Assembly: GCA_946902985.2 (NCBI GenBank)
Contig: OX336388.2
Span: 370,065,387 to 370,129,386, forward strand
Reading direction: 5' to 3'
Source of the DNA: Meconema thalassinum
Lineage: Eukaryota > Arthropoda > Insecta > Orthoptera > Tettigoniidae
Length of the DNA: 64,000 bases
Program-made: the position numbers and the translations under genes
Notes under the pieces: model-generated
What the model was told of the DNA's origin: nothing
Database searches by the model: none
Seen by the model: only the letters and a program-made list of their open reading frames with translations
Shown here: piece by piece, positions 56,045 through 64,000 of the stretch
Position numbering within the stretch: the first letter of the stretch is position 1
Layout of the letters: every line of letters begins with the position of its first letter

Positions 56045-57447
56045 CAAGAAGTTCCGTGACGAACTAAAGAGCCTACTTTTCTTAAAATTTAAGATTCATG
56101 CCAATGATTAATCTATATGGATCTATCTAGAATAATGACGAAATTAAGTTGCTAATATCGAAATTTCTAATTAGTTCGAAATACTGTATACCTGGCAAAA
56201 TGTAGCCTAATAGAGCACTACAGTTGGCAGCCCTGGTGACTGAATATATTCTTAGTTCCATCTCTTAAGGTTCAGAATACAAAATTTGGTTGAAGTCCAA
56301 TGAATAGCATGGACGTTACATGCAGTTAAACATTGGATCTAACAGCGCGCGTAAAATCATGTTGGCAACAGTGTCATGCATGTAATGGTCAGAAATAATC
56401 TGAAATAATGTGATCTATTGTTGTGCCAATTTTGAATGAAATCCATTAGTTAGTATAGAAGTTACATGCATTTTAAAATTGGACTTATCAGCAGGCTTAG
56501 AATCATGTTGGCAGCACTGACGTATATTAGTTACTCCAAATTCATCTAGAATGCCAGGTACTATACGTGTGCAAAGTTTAGAGCTATTGGCTTGCATACT
56601 TTCTGATATATTGATATTAGGGTAACAAAAATAGAGACAGCACATATTAACAGTTGACTGCCCTGGTTGCTCTTAAGAATTCGCATTTAAAAATTGTTAT
56701 CGTACACATAGCACATACGAAATTTGGTTGAAATCCAAATGATAGTATAGAAGTTACATGTATTTAAAGTTTGACCTCTCAGCAGGCTTAGAATCATGTT
56801 GGTAGCACTGACGTATATATGTTACTCCAAATTAATATAGAATGTCAGGTACTATACGTGTGCATAGTTTATAGCTGTCGGCTTGCATACTTTCTGATAT
56901 ATTGGTATTTTGGATAAAATAAATTAAGAGCATTTATTAACAGTTGGCAGCCCTGGTGGGTCTTAAAAATACGCTCAGTCATATCTGGTTATGTACACAT
57001 ACAATATACGAAATTTGGTTGAATTCCAATTGATAGTGTAGAAGTTATATGCATTTAAATATTGGACCTATCAGCAGGCTTGTAATCATTTTGGCAACAC
57101 TGCCATGTACGACCTCCTGGAAATTAAACTGCAATATTATTATCTATACGTGTGCCAATTTTGAAATAGCTCCCATTCATACCTTCCAAGATATCCAACA
57201 TGGAGCTCAAATTTCAATTGCGATTTTTTAGCTGTTGGTAGCACTGACATCATTTTCAAATATGGCCGTGAGATATTCAGGTATAGATCTTTACTCCTAC
57301 CAAATTTTGTTTCGATTGCTCCAGCCGTTTAGGAGTTGATAGGGGGGGGGACACACACACACAGCCAGACAGACAGACAGACACACATTTGCCCGATCTC
57401 GTAAGACTACTTTTTCCTCATTTTTGCAAAATGTGAAAAGTAGGCTA
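56045..57447 (-). mobile_element. HINE-like modular element, copy D (complete)
   Basis: The best intact standard copy, minus orientation: 3' end CAAGAAGTTCCGTGACGAAC at 56045 and 5' end GAAAAGTAGGCT at 57447. Anchors (GTTGG or variants) at 56223, 56361, 56508, 56653, 56799, 56943, 57090 and 57234 give intervals 138, 147, 145, 146, 144, 147 and 144, mirroring copy C. Monomers alternate between a GTTGGCAGCC(C) type and an ATGTTGGNARCA type. A G run and (CA)/(CAGA) repeats lie at 57340-57385. No coding. Confidence 0.75.
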
Positions 57448-57584
57448 ACAAGCAAACAATTTGTTATTTTAAGGGGACTTGTATGTGAAAATCCTTAAAC
57501 AGTCACTGTTTGTTTTATGCTTAATAAAATTCTCCATAGGCCTATGTGTTTGAATCTGAATACATGTAGTTTATATAATACTAG

Positions 57585-58210
57585 CAGTAGTGCCCGGCTT
57601 CGCCCGGTGGATTTAGTTGTTTTATGGATGGTAATGAATGCTACTACTGAACTGGCACATGATACTTAAACGAACAGAAAAAATATGTTTAAAAAAATGG
57701 GTGCAATTAGGTGAAACGGTGTAGATTTGTGCCAAAGGGCCTAAATGCAGGAAATGGAGTGGCCTGTCCGAAATTTCAAGCAGACATTTTTACTCGTCGG
57801 GTTCCAAAGGGTAAGTATGTAAAATTTCCTTCAGATCAGTGAAACGGTGTTGATTTTTGCCAAAGGGCCTAAATGCAGGGAATGGAGTGGTATGTCAGAA
57901 ATTTCAAGCAGACAATTTTACCCGTGGGGTTCCGAAGAGTAAGTATATAAGGTTTGGTTCAGATCGGTGAAACGGTGTGGATTTGTGCCAAAGGGCCTAA
58001 ATACAGGGAATGGGGTGATCTGTTCGAAATTTCAAGTGGACAGTGTTACTCGCAGGGTTCCATAGGGTAAGTATACACATTTTGGTTCCGATCAGTGAAA
58101 CGGTGTAGATTTGTATAAATAACAGACAAACAGACAAAAAGACAAAAAGACTAACCAACATTGAGCATTGTATATATAGACTAGCTATTGCACCCGGAGT
58201 TACCCGGGAG
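57585..58210 (+). repeat. 128-bp tandem repeat with GC-rich CCCGG ends
   Basis: GTGAAACGGTGT recurs at 57711, 57839, 57967 and 58095, exactly 128 bp apart. Each unit contains GCCAAAGGGCCTAAATRCAGG and GAAATTTCAAG. It is preceded by TGCCCGGCTTCGCCCGG (57590-57607) and followed by a CAGA/CAAAAAGA tract and GCACCCGGAGTTACCCGGG (58190-58208). The layout suggests another minisatellite-bearing non-autonomous mobile element. Confidence 0.8.
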
Positions 58211-59029
58211 GTGTCTTTATGTGTTATAGAAAGATACATGCCAATATATTTCGCAGAGTATATTCATTTTACTCCTAAGTAAGTTTAGAACATAGTTCTC
58301 CTTCACTCTGATGTTATTCAAGTGCAATAATAACTCACTGTAAACCTAGTCGAAAAGTACTGTGGAGTACATAACGTAGCAGAGCATGCAACAATAGCAA
58401 AATGGGATGTGCAGTATATGCACAAATCCTCGAGAACTCAGTCTCACAATTACTTTCCTGATAGTGTTTATTTTTTATTTAATGGGTAGTTAAGACGTCT
58501 TATAGCAGTGCTCACATAGTTATCTCTATTATTTTTGAAATGCTGGAACTAACTTCTTGATAGGAAATTATATTTAAATTATTCAATGATTGGAAGATAA
58601 AGTCAGCATTGTGGAGCCAAACAGCCTATATTTATGATTTTCAGTCGCGCACAAATGGCGTGGATAATGAGAAATGACTTATTCCTGTACATACAGTAAG
58701 TCAGTGTGTACTATAGCTGCACATCAAGGAACAGTATAGCTGTAAAATAATTTACATGCATATTTTCTCATCCTCATCAAGTTAAAGTAAATTAAGCAAC
58801 GTATAATCCCAGTATAAGGTCATATAAAATGCTTAGATTATGAACACATTGGGCTTTCTTAGCCTCTAAAGTATTTCGTAGGATAGGAAATAAATTCTCT
58901 AAACTCAGCCCTTAATGGTCTCTAAAATGATATAGCGGAATCCAGAGTGAGTAGAACTCATGACACTTATAACATTATTCAATAACTTTTGTCAGTAGGC
59001 ACTGAAATATTTTTTTAAAGTTTGAGTCC
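58211..59029. other. Anonymous AT-rich segment
   Basis: Nothing recognised. Confidence 0.45.
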
Positions 59030-59945
59030 ACAGTCAGTAGACTGTTTTGTTGCAGCACTCCATGTTTCCCTGTCCAGAGCTAAGCCAGTCGTTTCATCTC
59101 TACACAGCTAACACACCACACTTACGAGGCAATCTGTTAAACATATTCTAACCCTGGTCTATTCCTACAGTTCCTGCCTTCGACCCTTCCTTCCGTAACT
59201 AAGTTTGCTATTCCCGGGTGTCTCAATATGTGACCTACCAACCTATCTCTTTTCTTCATTAGCAGTAGTCAGAAAAATCTCTCGTCTCCCACTCGTCTTA
59301 ATACCTCTTCGTTTGTTATTCTAACTACCCATCTGATCTTAATCATTCTCCTGTAACACCACATTTCAAATGCTTCAATTATCCTCATTTCTGTTGTTCC
59401 AACAGTCAAAGTTTCACTACCATACAGTGCCACGCTCTAGACAAAGGCTTTCAAAAATAAAATTCTAATACCTGAATCTATATTCGATGTCAACAGATGT
59501 AGTTTCTGTAGAAATGCTTTCCTTGCTTGAGTCAACCTGCTTGTGATAATATCCTCTTTGCTTCGTTCATCACTGGTTATTGTGCTTCCTAAGTATCAGG
59601 AGTCATCTACTTCCTTTAGCTTTTGACCTGCTAATTAGACGTCAATATGGGTTTCTGATTTCTTTCGACTGCATTGTAAAGTTTTGCAGCCATTCTTACA
59701 GTGTTGCCTATACTCACTGTAATCCATTATTGGGTTTTACACCAGGAATTTTACCCCAAGATGAAGCCCATGCCTTTTAAAACACATTCAACTCCTCTGG
59801 TGTGTCGGCTAAAATGTCGAGGTCAACAGCAAATCTCAGAGTTGAAATTATTTCTCCTTGAATCTTGACTCCTACTTTAAATTTTCTCTAATTTCCTTAA
59901 TTTCATGTCAATTGTATAGATTGAAAAGTATGGGTGATAAGTTGC
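59030..59945 (-). pseudogene. Non-LTR retrotransposon relic (family N1), RT end to C-terminus
   Basis: The minus strand reads LRFAVDLDILADTPEEL near 59800, a decayed RT catalytic box in which the first Asp of FADD is Val. Then come ARKAFLQKLHLLTSNIDSG, ALYGSETLTVGTTEMR and RLVGHILRHPGIANLVTEG. Many stops are present. It is collinear with, but longer than, the 19035-19345 fragment. Both copies end near a GTAGCCCTCCAT/TGCAGCACTCCAT 3' segment. Confidence 0.75.
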
Positions 59946-59974
59946 TACTTCAGTAGGAGTAGCATCAAAATAAG

Positions 59975-60250
59975 CAAGTGACATGGGTGGCGTACTCAGT
60001 AACGTGCTGAACTGCTATGCCCAAGATCATGGGTTCAAACCCGGCCGAAGTCATCGGATTTTAAGAGCGTTAAAATACTTCAGTATGCCTCCCTTCGGAG
60101 GGGAAGTAAAGCCGGCGGGCACATGTCATAGAATTATGGCACGTAAAAGAACCTACCACTGCAATTGATAGTTTGTAGGAAACTTTTTAGGTTATATTTG
60201 TCTAGTAGAAATGCCTTACCAAGTTCCAACGTTCGCCACTCAGGCGTTCA
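59975..60250 (+). mobile_element. SINE family S1 copy, 3'-truncated
   Basis: GGTGGCGTACTCAGTAACGT and the B box GGGTTCAAACCCGG are followed by CTTCGGAGGGGAAGTAAAGC and CCAACGTTCGCCACTC. It lacks the 3' module, like the 49383 copy. Confidence 0.72.
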
Positions 60251-60292
60251 ATCAAAACTACCCAGCTATGACCTTTGGCTGCAATTCATATA

Positions 60293-60860
60293 CACTCACC
60301 GGCAATAAATGCGAAACACTAGGAATTTCAGACTAAAATCAATGTTCGACCGTTCCAAATCTTGTATTAATCAAATACTATGACATTACAACAATATTGC
60401 AATGTATCATAAGTTAAATAACCTTAATTAGTACAATAATTGAACATCATTTTTGATCATGACAATCACAACAGTGCACCAACATGAATTTGGAAATGTC
60501 GAAACCTGGAATCCATCGTACTGTAACACTATGATTACGAATTTTGTAAACAAACTGTAATGTCCACAAAAATCTGCGGCACGAGAATTCACAGCAATAA
60601 ACCTTAAGGCAGCAGTTTGTGGTTATTCTTGTCCAAAAGCGGGAAAAGGTATCAATAGTGTTGTGATTGTCACGATCAACAGTGTTTATCAATATTTTTG
60701 CGCTGAAACTTCTCAAATGAGCTAATTAACTAATTATTAACTTACGACTCATTGCCATGTCGCTGCAAAGTTACAACATTCAATTTATAACAGATATAAA
60801 CGGTCAAACATTGCGTTTTGTCTGAGATTCATAGTGTTTCGCTTTTTATGACGGTGAGTG
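60293..60860. mobile_element. TA-flanked TIR element (Tc1-type MITE), 568 bp
   Basis: Inverted ends: CACTCACCGGCAATAAATG, GCGAAACACTAGGAATTTC and AGAC on the left. On the right, as reverse complement, are CACTCACCGTCATAAAAAG, CGAAACACTATGAATCTC and AGACAAAACG. TA flanks both ends (60291-60292, 60861-60862). The interior has no transposase-like frame, so it is non-autonomous. Confidence 0.85.
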
Positions 60861-60862
60861 TA

Positions 60863-61839
60863 TAATAATAATTAAAATAAGCAACTTTTAGAGAATGTTT
60901 CATGTCGTTCACGGACAAGTTCCCTTAATAATGCATATGGTCAAATTTATTCCCATAAGTTAGAAGAGTTGGAGTCAAATATCTCTGCCTGTTTTCAAGT
61001 TTGGAGAGGAGAGTGAAGAGCTCGACTGCAGCACTAGTGTAATATCATTCAATTACCTAGTAATTTACTGCTAATAACTCGCCTACACAACATTATTATG
61101 ACAGCACACAAGCAGGCAGCAGGACTCATTATGTAGCCCAACACCCATAAACACAGGATGTGCAACGCTGGTTCATATGTGTAGGATGAACTTAATGGCA
61201 TTCACTTAACCTTCATCTGGTCGCGCCCAGGGTGGGCGGAAAGTAACTAGGTATTATTAAATGGCTGTTCAGTTTTTAATACTGATGGAATAATATTGAA
61301 ATAGCGCAAACATACAGAACATTAAATAGGATAGTGATATTTCATGTCACGTAGTACCAACGGTGGCCGTGAGAGGCGGTGCACTCAGCAATAACAAAGA
61401 TGGCCGATCGGCTGACAGTAAGAGAGTTAAGTTTGTCGCTTAACAATTGTTCGTTGCTAGCATGCTGAGCTAGGTCCTCACAGGTCCTCGCGAGTCTGAG
61501 TGATATCTATTTCAAATGAAGCGAAGAGTTCAATTTTGTTATTTATTGTTTCGACTAGTCACTAATACATTTGAAGTTATTTACAAGTGTCGAGGCATGG
61601 AGCCCGACTGGCAACCAGTTCAGTTGGTTAGTCTTAAGATTACTAAGTTACAAGAGACTGGAGCTCTGTGAGTCCAGGGTTTTATAGGAATTAAAGAAGT
61701 CACATGTCAATCCCTCTGGGTGGGATACAGTACAATCTTACTGGCTAGTTACCAAGGTAGAGGGGGACACATTTGGAAGGGACTGAAGGTGATCGGGAGT
61801 AGGAAACATACGTCACGGAAATATCTGGCTGGACTCTGT
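60863..61839. other. Anonymous segment
   Basis: No coding signal or repeat recognised. Confidence 0.4.
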
Positions 61840-62025
61840 CAAGCACGAGGCTATGTCTCATCTGGACCCTGAGCTGTTTTGTAATTATTCATAGCTTGCT
61901 AGGCACGAGGTTATGTGTCATTTTGGACCTCGAGTTGTTATTGAATATTATACTGAGAAATTATTCATAGCTGGCCAGGCACGGGTTTATGTGTCATCTG
62001 AACTTTGAAATTATACACAGCTCGA
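61840..62025 (+). repeat. Degenerate ~60-70 bp tandem repeat, 3 units
   Basis: GCACGAGGCTATGTCTCAT, GCACGAGGTTATGTGTCAT and GCACGGGTTTATGTGTCAT start three successive units that each continue CTGGACC/TTGGACC/CTGAACT and (A/T)ATTCATAGCT-like ends. Spacing is irregular because unit 2 is longer. Confidence 0.6.
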
Positions 62026-62214
62026 CTCACTTAGTACTAAGCAAGTAACATACATACTGTCTGTTGCGACTTGGCTGACACTCATATCAATGATGATAAT
62101 AATAATGTAGCTTTTAGAAGCTGAATCCATTAATATTGATAGTCGAGGGTTCTATTCCCGGCGAGGAATATAACTAGAGAACGAGCACAGATTCCTTCGC
62201 GCTATGAGGTGTGG

Positions 62215-62430
62215 AATTTGATCTTTCTTCTTCAATCGGCACAATTGCCATTACTGGGCTGCACAAAACCCTGGAGTTACGGTGGAGAAGATGCAGTCTC
62301 GTCCAAAAGTGACCGTGTGGTGTGGAATAACGGCTACAAATGTCATCGGCCCATATCTCCTGCGTAACGCAATGAATGGGGAACGCAACCTTTAAATGCT
62401 TCAGGATTTCGTTTGGCCCTTGTTATAGTC
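62215..62430 (+). pseudogene. Mariner/IS630-type transposase scrap
   Basis: The plus strand reads CHYWAAQNPGV, SRPKVTVWCGITATNVIGPY and LQDFVWPLL with a stop, matching the segment between the first and second catalytic Asp of mariner/IS630-like transposases (compare SVNVWCGLIDNQLIGPVV in the 973-1670 relic). Neither catalytic Asp is clearly retained, and no TIRs were found around it. Confidence 0.6.
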
Positions 62431-63079
62431 TGGGACACCTTAAATAAGTTACTAGAAAACCAACATGGCCGCCACATTTGGTGTTGCCAACCTACATCAT
62501 TGAACACCAAAAAGTCAGCACACACATCCTTGTAACACGTACGCAAATGATCCAAACTACGTAAAGGCCCTTTACATTTTACATAAAGTTGTGAAGCAGT
62601 CCTTGTTCAAGTTAGGGACATCTTGGTCATCAGTCCTCAACAGTCTAACTCTTAAGCAGTATTATGGTAGTGAAGTTAACTTAAATTAGCTCTTTTAGTT
62701 TGATTTTTAAAGCATCATATAAAATGCTTAAGAACAGAAACATTAATACTTACTGGAGGTTTTTTCCAATTTTGCCGGGGAGCTAAAGATGAGCATGTGC
62801 ATTTCTTCTTATCGGCTACATTTTTATAATTAGTCCAAAAATCAGACCATTCTGTTTTAAGATGAGTGTTCAGAGAAGGATTTAGGAGTAGGAGAAAAAT
62901 AGAATAGTGGGGTACATATTAGCTTATTATTTCTTTATTTTTGATAAGTACCATACTCATTTCTCGCATGTATAGGCCTACATATATGGAAGTAGAATTG
63001 AGACAAGCTATTGATAGCCTATTGGCAAATCCCTATTGAGATGCAAGAAGATGGTTGATCCAATGCTTAGGCCTAAATC
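62431..63079. other. Anonymous segment
   Basis: Nothing recognised; short frames only. Confidence 0.4.
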
Positions 63080-63550
63080 CATTCGAACTAGTCGTGGATT
63101 TTAGGGGCATAAAACTGTAATGGCAACTCTTAAGATTTCTTCTTGGAATGGTAGAAAGCAGCAGTTGTTCGTTGAGTTTGGGACTTTGCGACATCATGGT
63201 CATGTAGATCTGTGTACTTGGACATGTGGAATTTGTCTCATAACCTGTGTTATTGTGATGGCTGTATTAGTGTGTGCATTTATTATTCAGATGAGGATTG
63301 GGAACGAGGCAGCCATGGCCTTAAATTAGGAACCATCCCGGTATTTGCCTGGAGTAGAAGTGCGGAAACCAGTTCCAAGATGGCTAAGATGGGGAGCGAA
63401 CCCTCCTCTTCTCAGTTTTGCCTCACGAGGCTTAGTGTGCCTTGTTCTATCCCTCAGACCAAAATTAAAATTACTTGGCAGAGCCAAAAATCGAACCAGG
63501 ACCAACTGCCAAAAAATTGCTAGCGGCACAGCGCGAGATGGTTGGTAGAA
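63080..63550 (-). mobile_element. SINE family S2 copy, minus strand
   Basis: In plus-strand order it has a reversed 3' module (GACATCATGGTCATGTAGAT, ATAACCTGTGTTATTGTGAT, ATTAGTGTGTGCATTTA), then the body (CCCGGTATTTGCCTGGAGTA, CCTCACGAGGCTTAG) and a reversed B box (AAATCGAACCAGGACC). Small frames on both strands are by-products. Confidence 0.65.
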
Positions 63551-64000
63551 TACTCTCCTGACCTTTCGTCACCTGGCACATTAAAAGCCACTTGCAGAAA
63601 ATTCACTGAATTCACTGACAAATTGACTACAGTCCAGCCGCTGAGTGTCCGGCTCTGACGTTTGGCGATGGTGGGAGAAGAGGGGTAGAGAGAACAATAT
63701 AGCCAACTTACGGCAATGAGAAGCTGTTAATAGAACCTTGAAACTTGCCATCATTTTAATTCTTCTCTAGCATCTTCACTATGTAACGTGGAAGTCCCAC
63801 ACCCTATTTGCAATTTTATGCATCATTGTGTTATTCCGACATTTTGCGGTTACAAAACCTAAATTCTTCGACCGCAGTGGATTTCCGCCTAGGTTGGCAA
63901 AGTCGCTTAAAACCATGAAGAATGTTGTCACCTGTACCAATCAGCGGTTTTCCCGGTAAGCCAGTCTTTAAATTTAGCTCGATGTTGCAAGGGCTCACTT
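63551..64000. other. Anonymous segment at window end
   Basis: No coding or repeat signal recognised. Confidence 0.4.

Overview
The window reads as repeat-rich, gene-poor nuclear DNA of an arthropod, most likely an insect with a large genome. The evidence is the density of several tRNA-derived SINE families, Tc1/mariner relics, Helitron and non-LTR debris, and a Ty3/gypsy element with very long LTRs. The exact taxon is not determinable; a polyneopteran (cricket/katydid-like) insect is only an impression from SINE style. I see no convincing host protein-coding gene, no canonical tRNA or rRNA gene and no CRISPR array.

Layout. 0.2-0.5 kb: a short TIR element. 0.66-7.09 kb: a three-level nest, in which a mariner-family transposon is split by a modular 'HINE-like' element, itself split by a ~3.9 kb unrecognised insert. 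7.5-9.3 kb: a SINE running into a ~950 bp pure polypyrimidine tract, then more SINE sequence. 9.6-10.7 kb: a second HINE-like copy. 10.8-14.5 kb: three groups of tandem repeats (220 bp, ~450 bp and ~600 bp units). 15.1-17.2 kb: a decayed Helitron Rep/helicase, broken by a SINE and containing an oppositely oriented helicase fragment. 17.9 kb: a THAP-domain fragment. 19-21.5 kb: non-LTR retrotransposon ends in both orientations, one split by a dimeric SINE. 21.65-23.03 kb: a Tc1-like element that is nearly intact but frameshifted. 23.1-24.9 kb: a SINE and a third HINE-like copy.

24.889-48.236 kb: the dominant structure, a minus-strand Ty3/gypsy array LTR-internal-LTR-internal-(partial LTR). The two internal domains share the middle LTR. 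Both carry the same in-frame stops and the same SINE inside the gag leader. The right-hand copy has additionally received a divergent HINE-like element and a 1.4 kb TIR element. 48.2-64 kb: mostly anonymous AT-rich DNA sprinkled with SINEs (two with clear target-site duplications and one SINE-in-SINE nest), non-LTR 3' ends, a fourth standard HINE-like copy, a 128-bp tandem repeat, a TIR MITE and a mariner transposase scrap.

The most distinctive pattern is the HINE-like family (five copies). It has conserved subterminal inverted repeats, a 3' hairpin and T-rich insertion sites. Its interior is built from monomers repeating every ~146 bp, usually alternating in two types, so copies differ by a 292-bp dimer. 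The coding relics do not cooperate in a host pathway. They are independent mobile elements whose nesting gives a relative chronology.
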